Assembly (NCBI GenBank): GCA_003584005.1
Contig: QXHL01000010.1
Coordinates: 1 to 64,000, forward strand
Direction: 5' to 3'
Length of the DNA: 64,000 bases
Origin: Alicyclobacillaceae bacterium I2511
GTDB taxonomy: Bacteria > Bacillota > Bacilli > Alicyclobacillales > Alicyclobacillaceae
The notes under the pieces were generated by a model. The model saw nothing but the letters and a program-made list of their open reading frames with translations. It had not been told where the DNA came from and ran no database searches. The translations under genes and the position numbers were made by a program. Numbering within the stretch: position 1 is the stretch's first letter; the number at the start of each line of letters is the position of its first letter. Of this stretch, positions 15,463-24,031 are shown piece by piece.

Positions 15463-15771
15463 TCAAGTAAAATCCACCTCAATCAATCCATTGACAACGC
15501 GAATGGGGAAGGTTTCCACGGGAGCCACGCAGGGCATGCGTGTGGCCTTGCCTGTGACGATATTGAAGGCACCTCCGTGGCACGGACACACAATCTCCTC
15601 GTTTTCAATTTCGCCCTCCACCAGAGAGCAATCCTGATGGGTACACAGGTCTATACTGGCGTACCATCCCTTGTTTAGGTGATATACGGCGATGTCCGTA
15701 TCTTCCACAGTGAACCGTTTCATTTCCGCAAGCGGGACTTCTGTTTCTTTTCCAATGGGAATCCAAGTCAT
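15463..15771 (-). CDS. Rieske-type [2Fe-2S] ferredoxin
   Basis: This 102-residue protein carries both Rieske ligand motifs: Cys43-x-His45 (CTHQDCS) and Cys62-x-x-His65 (CPCHGGAF). This is the soluble dioxygenase-ferredoxin/NirD size class, with no membrane anchor. It passes electrons to an oxygenase or reductase. No reductase or oxygenase gene is adjacent, so the partner is encoded elsewhere. Start ATG 15771 has only a weak GGAA upstream. Confidence 0.9.
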   Translation of the reverse strand: MTWIPIGKETEVPLAEMKRFTVEDTDIAVYHLNKGWYASIDLCTHQDCSLVEGEIENEEIVCPCHGGAFNIVTGKATRMPCVAPVETFPIRVVNGLIEVDFT

Positions 15772-16047
15772 TTTTTAACCACTTTTCCAGCAGGATTTTT
15801 ATGGATAAACAGGGCGTGGGCAGTAATGCAGGGTCTGAAGCCAGAATAGGACACATTGGGCATCCGTGCAAGCCCGTTTGACGAATGGGACTTTGGGATG
15901 CGGGGCCATAAAATTGGCCATTATCCCCCGTGACTTGGCCCAATAAGCAGTGAAGTGATGTCTGTCAACCTCGTATGCACGTCTTTTTCGACGAATAGGG
16001 CCCAAAGTGAGACTGTCGATACTAGGTTTCGTAGCACATTCACGTTC
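15772..16047. other. Intergenic region without a supported gene
   Basis: A 68-codon minus-strand frame (15799-16005) has a TTG start but no ribosome binding site and no recognisable motif. Nothing else is visible before repeat A. Confidence 0.5.
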
Positions 16048-16355
16048 TATATAGGGATTTCTTCTGAAATTTATACTCCCAGCTAAGATTTTCTTAGGAA
16101 CTGATTCGCCAGTCTCAAATAAGGGACCACAGGTCGCTTATAGGTCTTTTCAAGCCCCTTTCCGCATAAATAAGCGTTCGCCAGGCCCTTATTTCAGCAA
16201 AAACGGTGCAAACATGGGGGAAAAACGTGCAATAGACGACTTTCACACCCTTATTTGCGGTTCATCGCTCGATATTTGATGATTTAGCGACTGGGAGACC
16301 CTTATTTTCAGAACTAAAAAAATCGCTTCTTCTTTCACTAAGAAGGGTCTTTCCA
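16048..16355 (+). repeat. Dispersed repeat family A, copy 2
   Basis: It begins with CTATATAGGGATTTCTTCTG, shared with copy 3, and runs through TTCTTAGGAACTGA, AAATAAGGGACCACAGG and GCGTTCGCCAGGCCC to the GATTTAGCGACTGGG block. At least two hairpins (AAATAAGGGACC/GGTCGCTTAT and AAATAAGCG/CCCTTATTT) can form. Confidence 0.85.
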
Positions 16356-16550
16356 ATCTTTCGGGCAAGTGGGGGTCTGCCTGCAAGGGACCGACAATTC
16401 TATCTTCGCCTCCCATTCATTATGAAGAATGTTGCCCAACATGTCAGTTGGATTCAACTCTTGTCCAAAATGTCGACTTTTGTCACTAAAAATAAATGAA
16501 TCTCGTCAAATTACAGGAAGTGTCTAAATTCACTCAACAAGGTGAACTCG

Positions 16551-17616
16551 ATGTTTCAATACAAACGTTTTAGCATTGGTCTTAGTGTTCTTGTACTTAC
16601 GACAGCGGGGGTAGCTGGCTGCACCGCAAAAGGGAGCCAGCAGCCAGTCGGTGGAACGACGCCATTTGCAAATCAGACGGAGAACCGTGCAACAGCACCG
16701 CAAAACAGCGTGGCAAATGGCATTTCAACGAACGCTACAGGAGTTCAGAACACAACAGCCAACACCACTCAATCGTCTAACACGACCACACACCAAGTGG
16801 GACTTCCACAACCACATCAACGACTGCTGCTCCGATGGAAATTGATGCACATCCCGGAGGTATGCTTTCTAGACTGAGTTGGCCGCTAAAAGGTACAAAC
16901 CCTCACAATATTGGGACAGGCATGTTCGAGGCAAATTACACCACAAGTGGCTGTACAATCGGAGGCGTGCATTGGACATGGCCAGCATCAGATGTCAATC
17001 CGAAGCACTATGTAGTGGTTCCAACAACAATTTTAGGGAAACCGTATCTAGTCTGGTGTCATCTTGCACCACAAAAAATGCTCGGAAAGCCTGAGAACGG
17101 AAGTAATGGATACGGGCCTAATCAGATTGAACCGATTGGACCCTCGCAAATGTGGCGGACACCTTGGAGCATAAAGGGCGGTTCGTTAAGTAACCGTGCA
17201 ACGTTAATTACAGATAATATTCCGCCAGTGTTTAGCACAAGTGGGCAATCAACTTGTACTATCTTGATCTTGCCAATCATAAAATCGTCGGATTGGCAAG
17301 TTTGATGAACGGGGGAGGCTTATTTTACGGAATGCGCGTTGTGTCTGGGATGGTGTTTACAGGCTCTGCAACTGATTTGACTTCGAACGCCCAGATACAA
17401 GCGGTTGCTTATGTTTATAACGAGGTCACAGGGAAACGCACGTCAGTGTCCTCTTCTGCCGTTATGTCTCAAAATAACGGCTTTAACGACTGGTCGATTC
17501 AGGGGGGGAAGATTTATGATGCCAGCAATAAGCTTCAAGCTGAGTTAAAGTTACTCGCGTCGGTGACGTTGGAACCTTCTGCGTTCACTTTTGGCGTATC
17601 CAATCAAAATCAATAA
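16551..17616 (+). pseudogene. Lipoprotein gene broken by two frameshifts
   Basis: ATG 16551 (AAGGTG 6 bases upstream) opens a lipoprotein signal with the lipobox AGVAGC (Cys24) and a Ser/Thr/Asn-rich linker. Near 16790 the sensible frame moves: the alternative frame continues the linker as SGTSTTTSTTAAPMEID, then LSRLSWPLKGTNPHNIG. Near 17250 it moves again to LYYLDLANHKIVGLASL, ending at TAA 17616. Both shifts fit single-base deletions. The intact product would be about 350 aa, extracellular and membrane-anchored, of unknown function. Neither site is a homopolymer run, so sequencing error is less obvious, but it cannot be excluded. Confidence 0.65.
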
Positions 17617-17841
17617 ACAGAGGCAGGGACTCTGCTCAATTACCAAATGGGCCGTGAGGCCCCACGCATAGGGAACTAATTCGCATCGTCCAGGAAACCG
17701 TTGATTAAAAATTAAGGTAAAACAAGGAATCTATGCCACTGCTCTCTGAAATTTAGGAAATCTTAAAGTGAGCGTGGGACCTAATCCATCGAGTTGGTCA
17801 CAGAAAGAGGTGGGGTCCACCGAAAATAAACACTACTTTAG
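17617..17841. other. Intergenic region, no gene seen
   Basis: A small hairpin GGGCCGTGAGGCCC sits near 17648. I see nothing else. Confidence 0.4.
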
Positions 17842-18081
17842 ATTCTATTGGCTTTGGTAGGTACTTTTGGGGTGCAGGCCGTTTATTGGGGCATGGCTGG
17901 TTTCGCGGCGTTTGGCGCAACGGGCATGGGGATAGGGTCGGTGGTGGGTAAAGAAGGTGGAGGGCTATCCTTGGAAGACATGGTGGATCGCCCTAAATTA
18001 TTGCAAACACAATGGGACGCCTGGAGAGTGGGAGCGATGATTGGACTTGGTATCCACCATTCAAGCCGACAGAAAGAGTGA
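17842..18081 (+). pseudogene. Fragment with a hydrophobic N-terminal part, origin unknown
   Basis: The frame opens right after an in-frame TAG (17839-17841). It reads LLALVGTFGVQAVYWGMAG, a Gly-rich helix-like segment, then LSLEDMVDRPKLLQTQWDAW and a short end. There is no ribosome binding site. It looks like the internal or C-terminal piece of a membrane-protein gene rather than a complete gene. No family is assigned. Confidence 0.3.
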
Positions 18082-18219
18082 GTTTTCGTTTGTATTAGGA
18101 AACCATGACACCCTGGGATGGACGAAACGGGAACTGATACGCTGGTCAAGGCAGCCGCGTTACTTCATGCAAGCAGGAAAGGACTAGCTTTTGGATGTGG
18201 ACGTGGCTCTTTGATGAAT

Positions 18220-18303
18220 TCAGCGTTTGAACCACTTTTGTAGCCCAAGTGCAATGGGAAAAAGAATGAATAGGGTTAGGAAAAAAGAGATTAAAAAGGG
18301 CAA
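18220..18303 (-). CDS. Tiny single-helix membrane peptide (27 aa)
   Basis: TTG 18303 is preceded by AAAGGAGGG with 9 bases between. The peptide MPFLISFFLTLFILFPIALG ends in LQKWFKR: one hydrophobic helix with a basic C-terminal anchor. This is the layout of small regulatory or KdpF-like membrane peptides, but I cannot name it. It is isolated, with a bidirectional terminator upstream at 18444. Confidence 0.45.
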   Translation of the reverse strand: MPFLISFFLTLFILFPIALGLQKWFKR

Positions 18304-18443
18304 TGAATATCACCCTCCTTTCAGATTCAGCGTGTGCGTCCTGTTCACAGAGGTGTTCACCGGAGATTATAGACTCGAAAAATGAACGGGGTGTGTAGCA
18401 CGTGTAATTGATTGGTAATGATTTGTGGATGATTCTCTCCAAC

Positions 18444-18479
18444 AAAAAGGGATTTGAACAAGAGTTTGAATCCCTTTTT
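18444..18479. terminator. Bidirectional intrinsic terminator
   Basis: AAAAAGGGATT (18444-18454) and AATCCCTTTTT (18469-18479) form an 11 bp perfect stem with A- and T-runs on either side. It isolates the response regulator transcription unit from upstream. Confidence 0.7.
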
Positions 18480-18588
18480 CAACCGGATTGCTTGTTCCCT
18501 TTTCCACTCCCTTTCCACACTGCTTTTTCTTGCACAATCTTTACACTGTTTTTATACGGCCTTCATAAGGGTGGGTTACCTTAAGATG

Positions 18589-18630
18589 TGCAAAGAAGTT
18601 AGGTCTGCAAAGAAGTCAGGTGTGCAAATC
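18589..18630 (+). repeat. 17 bp direct repeat in the response-regulator leader
   Basis: TGCAAAGAAGTTAGGTC and TGCAAAGAAGTCAGGTG are adjacent, followed by a partial TGCAAATC. Upstream, TTTACA-like and TTCATAA elements (18540-18570) could be Pho-box-like, which would fit autoregulation. Confidence 0.6.
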
Positions 18631-18649
18631 TGAGGGAGGGAGTCAAAGT

Positions 18650-19345
18650 TTGCAGCGAATTCTTGTCGTGGATGACGAACCCAACCTTGTGAAGCTGTTG
18701 CAATACCATTTGCAACAGGCCGGTTTTGAGGTCCTTACAGGGGAAAACGGTGCGGAGGTGGTGGAAATGGTCGAAGCGCAACAACCGGATGCCGTACTTC
18801 TGGATTGGATGCTCCCCGGTTTGGACGGACTGCACGTTTGCCGTGCTCTGCGTGCAAAAGGCATCCATACCCCTGTCTTGATGCTGACTGCCCGAGATGA
18901 TGTGGTGGACCGTATTTTGGGATTGGAGGTGGGTGCGGACGACTATATCACCAAGCCTTTTTCCATGCGCGAAGTGGTGGCCCGAGTTCGTGCAGTCTTA
19001 CGTCGTTATTCCACTGAAATGGGCACCGAGAAATCCGGGGTGTGGCAGGTGGGGCCCATTTTCGTGGATGAAAATCTCTACGAGGTGCAGGTGCACAACA
19101 AACCAGTGACGCTTACAACGCGGGAGTTTGAGTTGCTCCGTTATTTTTGCCAACACGCCGACAGAGTCGTCACGCGTAACCAGTTATTGCTGGATGTTTG
19201 GGGATATGAGTTCAGTGGTGACAATCGCATTGTGGATATTCATGTTTCTCATTTGCGAGACAAAATTGAGCCAGACCCAAAGTCGCCGCAGTACATCAAG
19301 ACCATTCGCAGGATGGGATACAAACTAGTTCGCTTTGACGAATAG
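18650..19345 (+). CDS. OmpR/PhoP-family response regulator without adjacent kinase
   Basis: A 231-residue protein from TTG 18650 (GGGAGGGAG upstream). The receiver domain has Asp8-Asp9, phospho-acceptor Asp52 (LLDWMLPG), Thr in MLTARDD and Lys in YITKPFS. The winged-helix effector has LTTREFELLRYF, DVWGYEF, VDIHVSHLRDKIEPDP and TIRRMGYKL, as in PhoB/PhoP/YycF. No histidine kinase gene follows; the next genes encode a Ugp-like transporter with Pho-box-like repeats in front. So PhoP-type phosphate control is plausible, but the exact orthology is open (YycF/WalR is an alternative). Confidence 0.85.
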   Translation: MQRILVVDDEPNLVKLLQYHLQQAGFEVLTGENGAEVVEMVEAQQPDAVLLDWMLPGLDGLHVCRALRAKGIHTPVLMLTARDDVVDRILGLEVGADDYITKPFSMREVVARVRAVLRRYSTEMGTEKSGVWQVGPIFVDENLYEVQVHNKPVTLTTREFELLRYFCQHADRVVTRNQLLLDVWGYEFSGDNRIVDIHVSHLRDKIEPDPKSPQYIKTIRRMGYKLVRFDE

Positions 19346-19390
19346 GGCCACTTCCTCAAGAGGGAATTAGCACAAAAACAAAACATTGTC

Positions 19391-19442
19391 TTTACCTGAT
19401 TTACAGTGGATTCACATGCCCACAATGTTTTTCTTTTATACT
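19391..19442 (+). promoter_or_regulatory. Pho-box-like repeats and -10 box before the transporter operon
   Basis: TTTACC (19391), TTTACA (19400) and TTCACA (19411) are spaced about 9-11 bp, like the TT(A/T/C)ACA repeats bound by PhoP in Bacillus. TATACT at 19437-19442 is a good -10. AAACATTGT/ACAATGTTT arms (19381-19389, 19422-19430) flank the boxes. No -35 is evident, as in activated promoters. Confidence 0.5.
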
Positions 19443-19508
19443 GACACCCGTAACGTGGTCTAACAGCCAGCGCTTGTCCAGATAGGTTTAAGGGGGTGAA
19501 TCAACGCG

Positions 19509-20456
19509 GTGGGTGACCCAATAGATTCTGTAATCCGTGTGCAGCAGTCACATCGGACGGAAGTTCCACATCGTGTGGCAACCCTTGGTGGCATTGCCGC
19601 CGCAGGTTGGGTGCTGATGGCTCCGGCGTTGTTCTTTTTAACACTGTTTGTTTTCGTTCCCATCATCTATGTTGTGTATTTGAGTTTTTACAAGTCAAAT
19701 CTGTTGTCACCCCATCCTACTTTTGTCTGGTTACAAAACTATGTAGACTTGTTCCACTCGGAAAACTTTTTGCAAGCCTTTCACAACAGTGTGTTTCTCG
19801 GTGTGGGGATGTTGCTTTTGTCCCTGCCCCTGGGTCTCGTGTTTGCCAGTCTGCTCAATATGAAATTGCAGGGATCGCAGGTGTACCGCACTCTTCTTTT
19901 CAGCCCCTATGTGATGCCGCTGGTGGGGTCCGGGTTGGTGTTCACACTGCTGTTCAATACAGACGATGGGCTGGTGAACCACATGCTAACGGCCCTTAGT
20001 CTGCCTGCGGTGAATTGGTTGGGTTCCAGTCACACCGCCCTGTTCTCCATTCTCGTGCTCTCTGTTTGGCAGTACACCGGTTATTACATGCTGATTTTTT
20101 TAGCAGGTTTACAAAATGTTCCCCAACCCTTAGTGGAAGCCAGCCAGGTGGATGGGGCCGGGCGTGGGCAGACGTTTTTGCATGTCACCCTGCCTGCGCT
20201 TTCTCCGAGCCTCTTTTTCGCGATGGTGGTATGTTTGATTCAATCTTTTCAGGTTTTTGACCAGGTCTATGTGATGACCGGGGGTGGACCGGACGGGGCT
20301 TCCACCACGCTCACCTATTACATCTTTGAGAAAGGATTTCAGATGTTTCAAATGGGTCCGGCGGCAGCGGCATCCGTGTTCCTTTTGGTGGTTCTTGCGG
20401 TCCTTTCCCTGCTACAGGTGTACATCAGCCGACGTTGGGTGGTGGATGAATCGTGA
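19509..20456 (+). CDS. ugpA: Sugar/glycerol-3-phosphate ABC transporter permease (UgpA-like)
   Basis: A 315-residue inner-membrane permease with six helices, start GTG 19509 (AAGGGGGTG upstream). The EAA loop is clear near residues 212-232: EASQVDGAGRGQTFLHVTLP. It belongs to the MalF/UgpA branch of carbohydrate-type importers. The next permease gene overlaps by 4 bp. Substrate is inferred from the binding protein and the Pho-like promoter; a sugar cannot be excluded. Confidence 0.8.
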   Translation: MGDPIDSVIRVQQSHRTEVPHRVATLGGIAAAGWVLMAPALFFLTLFVFVPIIYVVYLSFYKSNLLSPHPTFVWLQNYVDLFHSENFLQAFHNSVFLGVGMLLLSLPLGLVFASLLNMKLQGSQVYRTLLFSPYVMPLVGSGLVFTLLFNTDDGLVNHMLTALSLPAVNWLGSSHTALFSILVLSVWQYTGYYMLIFLAGLQNVPQPLVEASQVDGAGRGQTFLHVTLPALSPSLFFAMVVCLIQSFQVFDQVYVMTGGGPDGASTTLTYYIFEKGFQMFQMGPAAAASVFLLVVLAVLSLLQVYISRRWVVDES

Positions 20457-21289
20457 AACGCGCAACCCCCTTGGAACGAATCTTGGCCCATGGAGTACTG
20501 GTATTGGCGGTGATGCTCTGCCTGATTCCCGTGTACTGGATGGTGCGTTCTTCCTTGACGACGAACGCGGGCATCTTCGACATCCACTTTCAGCCCTGGA
20601 TTGTCCAGTTTCACTGGCGCAATTTTGGCGCGGCATGGTCTTCCCAGCCCTTTGCCCTTTTCTTCGTCAACAGCATTGCGTCCAACTTCATTCTTGTCAT
20701 TTGTCAACTGGTCACCTCGGCCCTAGCGGCCTACGCACTGGTTTTTGTGCCCTTTCGCGGCAAACAGGTGCTGTTCTTTCTCGTTCTTTTGGCCATGATG
20801 ATCCCGTTGCAGGCCACGTTCATTCCCATTTACAGTATGCTCAGCGACGTGCACCTCATCAACACCTATGGGGCGCTAATTCTTCCCTTTGCTGGTTCGG
20901 CCTTTGGCATTTTTCTGCTGCGCCAAGGATTTAGTTCCATTCCCAAAGAAATGGTTCGCGCCGCGAGAATCGACGGGGCCAGCGAATATCGCATTTTGTG
21001 GAGCATGGTCTTGCCCAATGCGAAACCCGCATTGATGACCCTGTTTCTCTTGAATTTTGTCTACCATTATAACAGTTTGTTTTGGCCGCTGGTGGCCACA
21101 AACTCCACCAATATGCGTGTCATTCCAGTCGCTCTGGCGTATTTTCTCAGCCAGGATGCGGGCCAGGGATTGCAGTGGAACTTGATGATGGCCGCTGATT
21201 TATTTTCCGTGATTCCTGTGGTGCTACTCTTCTTATTCGGGCAACGCTACTTTGTCCAAGGCATTATGAGCACGTCACTGAAGGGGTGA
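20453..21289 (+). CDS. ugpE: ABC transporter permease (UgpE/MalG-like)
   Basis: A 278-residue permease starting at GTG 20453, overlapping the previous stop (GTGA). Its EAA motif reads ARIDGASEYRILWSMVLPNAKP at about residues 180-200. It pairs with the upstream permease to form the channel. The usual order in Ugp operons puts the binding protein first; here it is third. No ATPase gene (ugpC/msmX type) is present, so a shared ATPase must serve this importer. Confidence 0.82.
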   Translation: MKRATPLERILAHGVLVLAVMLCLIPVYWMVRSSLTTNAGIFDIHFQPWIVQFHWRNFGAAWSSQPFALFFVNSIASNFILVICQLVTSALAAYALVFVPFRGKQVLFFLVLLAMMIPLQATFIPIYSMLSDVHLINTYGALILPFAGSAFGIFLLRQGFSSIPKEMVRAARIDGASEYRILWSMVLPNAKPALMTLFLLNFVYHYNSLFWPLVATNSTNMRVIPVALAYFLSQDAGQGLQWNLMMAADLFSVIPVVLLFLFGQRYFVQGIMSTSLKG

Positions 21290-21398
21290 TGGGACTCGAC
21301 AAAATTTCGCTTAAAAAAGTCACGCGGCTGAAGAAGCCATGCAGCTGAAAAAACGGGCGGCTCGCGATTCGCCACTTTAGAAAGGGGAACAAGTACAC

Positions 21399-22718
21399 AT
21401 GAAAAAGTCGACACAAATCATCGCCACTACGACAGGCATCCTCACCGCCCTCACCGCTGTGACAGGTTGTGGCACCTCGTCTAGCAACACTGCCGGATTG
21501 ACCCAAGCAGCTACCCAAAGTGGAAAACAACCGGTCACAGTGACGTTTTGGTATGGTGTGGGCAGCACCCTGAGCAGCGACATCCAGCAGATGGTTGCCG
21601 AGTTTAATCAGTCCCATCCCGGCATTCACGTGGTTGCGACCTATGAGGGAAGTTACTCAGGGGGTGGCGCAGAACAGCAAAAACTGCTGGCGGCGATTAA
21701 GGCCGGGAGCCCTCCGGACATTGCCCAGATTGAAGTACACGCGATGCCACTGTTTGCCTCGTCCGGGAAACTCGTCAACCTGACACCCTTGATGCAGCAG
21801 AGCCGTGTGGACGCACCTGACAATTTCCTGCAGGGCATGCTGGTGTCGACACAGTATCAGGGAAATTCCTATGGGGTTCCTTTCAACCGCAGCGTCCCTG
21901 TTCTGTACTATAACAAGACCCTGTTTGCCCAGGCTGGAATTGCGCATCCGCCAACCAATTGGACGGAAATGAGCATGGATGCCGCAAAGCTTACACACGG
22001 ATCGGGGAATAGTAAGGTTTACGGATTCGAACCCCTGGTGGACTGGTGGCCCTGGGAGTATGCGGTGGAGTCGAGTGGGGGCACCATTCTCAATGCGAGT
22101 GGCACCAAGGCAACCTTTGGCCAAGCCAATGCCCTCGGAATTTTGAACGCTGAAGACCAACTGGTGAAACAAGGGGATGCTACCGTGGAGACAGGTCCAA
22201 ACTACTGGACCTTGATGACGGAAGACTTCATTCACGGTCGTGTGGCCATGGATATTGACTCTATTGGGAGCGCGGGAACGGTGACACAGGGGGTTGGGAC
22301 AAACTTTCAATGGGGAACCGCACTGCTGCCCAAAGACGCGACATTGGCCGTCCCTCCGGGGGGCGGGGATATGGCCATTTTTAATACTTCCACAGCGCAG
22401 GTTCAGGCGGCCTGGCAGTTCATTCAGTGGTGGACCTCGCCGGCACAGTCGGCCAAGTGGTCCATGGAGACCGGCTATCTGCCAGTGCAAAAGGCGGTGT
22501 TGCAAGACCCCACCTACCAGGATTTTCTCAAGCAACACCCACAGTTTACCACCGCTATTAAGGAATTAAAGGATCAGGTTCCGTCGCCGTCTTCCCCCAA
22601 TTATCTTGCAGTATTGCAGGGGGTGCAACAGGGTTTGCAGGGCATCTTTGATGAAGGGAAACCGGTGGCTACCACCATGCAGCAGGTGGCCTTGCAGGCG
22701 GACAGCAACCTTAACTAA
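21399..22718 (+). CDS. ugpB: Extracellular solute-binding lipoprotein (UgpB-like)
   Basis: 439 residues from ATG 21399 (AAAGGGG upstream). A lipoprotein signal ends in LTAVTGC (Cys24). The mature part follows the family 1 solute-binding fold: VTVTFWYGVGSTLSSDIQQMV, PPDIAQIEVHAMPLF and GVPFNRSVPVLYYNKTLF. The last resembles the FNSSTPVLYYNK segment of E. coli UgpB as I recall it. It would capture glycerol-3-phosphate diesters or a sugar at the cell surface and hand it to the two permeases. It is 110 bp downstream of ugpE. Confidence 0.8.
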   Translation: MKKSTQIIATTTGILTALTAVTGCGTSSSNTAGLTQAATQSGKQPVTVTFWYGVGSTLSSDIQQMVAEFNQSHPGIHVVATYEGSYSGGGAEQQKLLAAIKAGSPPDIAQIEVHAMPLFASSGKLVNLTPLMQQSRVDAPDNFLQGMLVSTQYQGNSYGVPFNRSVPVLYYNKTLFAQAGIAHPPTNWTEMSMDAAKLTHGSGNSKVYGFEPLVDWWPWEYAVESSGGTILNASGTKATFGQANALGILNAEDQLVKQGDATVETGPNYWTLMTEDFIHGRVAMDIDSIGSAGTVTQGVGTNFQWGTALLPKDATLAVPPGGGDMAIFNTSTAQVQAAWQFIQWWTSPAQSAKWSMETGYLPVQKAVLQDPTYQDFLKQHPQFTTAIKELKDQVPSPSSPNYLAVLQGVQQGLQGIFDEGKPVATTMQQVALQADSNLN

Positions 22719-22763
22719 TCTGCATTGCGGCGCATCAGCGGATCGAGTTCATGTGTTACAATC

Positions 22764-23074
22764 CTATAGGGGTTTCTTCTGCAAATCAACCCCTCCAGCG
22801 GGGATTTCCTTGGGAACTGAATCGACGGTCTCAAATAAGGGACCATAGGGCGCTTATGGGTGTTTTTAAGTCACTTTTCTCACAAATAGGCGTTCGCCAG
22901 GCCCTTATTTGAACAAAATCAGGGCAAACACGATGGGAAAACGTGCATTAGACGACTTTCACGCCCTTATTTGTCTTTCATCCCACGAAATTTGATGATT
23001 TAGCGACTGGGGAACGCTTAATTCCAGAACCGTAAAAATTGATCCCCTGCACACTAAAGAGGGCCTCCCCAATC
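22764..23074 (+). repeat. Dispersed repeat family A, copy 3
   Basis: It starts CTATAGGGGTTTCTTCTGC and continues with the same block order as copies 2 and 4. It lies between the transporter operon and its terminator hairpin at 23098. Confidence 0.85.
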
Positions 23075-23097
23075 CTGCGGGCAGGGGGTGGCCCACT

Positions 23098-23169
23098 CTT
23101 CCCTTCGAAAAAGCCGAATAGACATGATTGTAGGGGCTATTGCTGCGGCTTTTTTGAACGGAAGGGAAG
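23098..23169. terminator. Large terminator-like hairpin between convergent genes
   Basis: CTTCCCTTC-AAAAAGCCG (from 23098) pairs with CGGCTTTTTT and GAAGGGAAG (to 23169). T- and A-runs are inside the stem, so it may act in both directions for the transporter operon and the PfpI gene. Confidence 0.55.
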
Positions 23170-23215
23170 GGGGAAGCACCATTCCCCCTGTTCTCCGCTT
23201 TTTTCATGTTCTAGG

Positions 23216-23767
23216 TCAGCGATGGAGCAGTTTGAGGAACTCGCGCATGAAACCAGGCAGGTCAGGCCAAGCGTGACCAGACACCAGGTTGCCGTCCACA
23301 TACAGGTGTTCGGTGATGTAGGTGGCCCCCATTTGGCGCACGGACACGCTGCAGGCGATGTAGGCGGTCATGGCGCGACCCTCCAATAGGTCACTGACCG
23401 TCTCCAACACCTGGGCGGCATGGCAGATGGCACCGACGGGCTTGTTGGCCTCAAAAAAGTGGCGTAAAATCCACGGGACTTCGGGACTGAGTCGAATGTA
23501 CTCGGGTGCGCGTCCGCCGGGAATGATGAGGCCATCGTATTCTTCTGGATGGACCTGCGCAAAAGACAGGTTGGCTTGAATCTGGTAACCCGGCTTCTCG
23601 GTGTACGTATCCCAAGTTTCAAAATCGTGGACCACGGTGTGTAAAACCTTGGCAGAAGGTGCGGCGATGACGGCCTCAATATCCTCTTCCAAAAGGCGGT
23701 AGTAAGGGTAGTAAATTTCCAATGCCTCGACGGCGTCACCACTCAAAATCAGGACCTTTTTTGACAA
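23216..23767 (-). CDS. DJ-1/PfpI-family protein
   Basis: 183 residues, TTG 23767 after AGGAGGG. The class I glutamine-amidotransferase-like fold is shown by DGLIIPGGRAPEYIR and the nucleophile elbow GAICHAAQVL (Cys115, His116). Members are deglycases/glyoxalases or stress proteases of the PfpI/YhbO type. It runs alone and convergent to the transporter operon. The exact reaction is not determined by the sequence. Confidence 0.85.
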   Translation of the reverse strand: MSKKVLILSGDAVEALEIYYPYYRLLEEDIEAVIAAPSAKVLHTVVHDFETWDTYTEKPGYQIQANLSFAQVHPEEYDGLIIPGGRAPEYIRLSPEVPWILRHFFEANKPVGAICHAAQVLETVSDLLEGRAMTAYIACSVSVRQMGATYITEHLYVDGNLVSGHAWPDLPGFMREFLKLLHR

Positions 23768-23797
23768 ATAAATCCCTCCTCAAAAAATTCATTCTAG

Positions 23798-23857
23798 GCA
23801 AACAGGCCCTGTCCATTCGGTGCAAACAGGCCCTGTCCATTCGGTGCAAACAGGCTT
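23798..23857. repeat. 24 bp tandem repeat upstream of the PfpI gene
   Basis: A unit beginning GCAAACAGGCCCTGTCC and ending CATTCGGT occurs at 23798-23821 and 23822-23845; a third, partial, diverged unit follows from 23846. CAGGCCCTG is itself palindromic. Confidence 0.85.
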
Positions 23858-24031
23858 TGTCAAAATGCACGACCAGCCAAAAGCAGTCCCTGTCCAACGG
23901 TCGTCTGGAACATACAGCTAAGGTCAATATATCACAATTTTTCTGTGGTATCTGTTAATATGCAATATTCTACGATGATTATCAGGCTTGCCGATATTTT
24001 GTGCACAGGTCAACCTTTTTCCCACACACGC

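Noticed and set aside
15799-16005. 68-codon minus-strand gene upstream of the Rieske gene
   Set aside because: TTG start without ribosome binding site and no recognisable motif.
23798-23857. CRISPR array
   Set aside because: The 24 bp units are directly adjacent without spacers; it is a plain tandem repeat. No other array was seen in the window.
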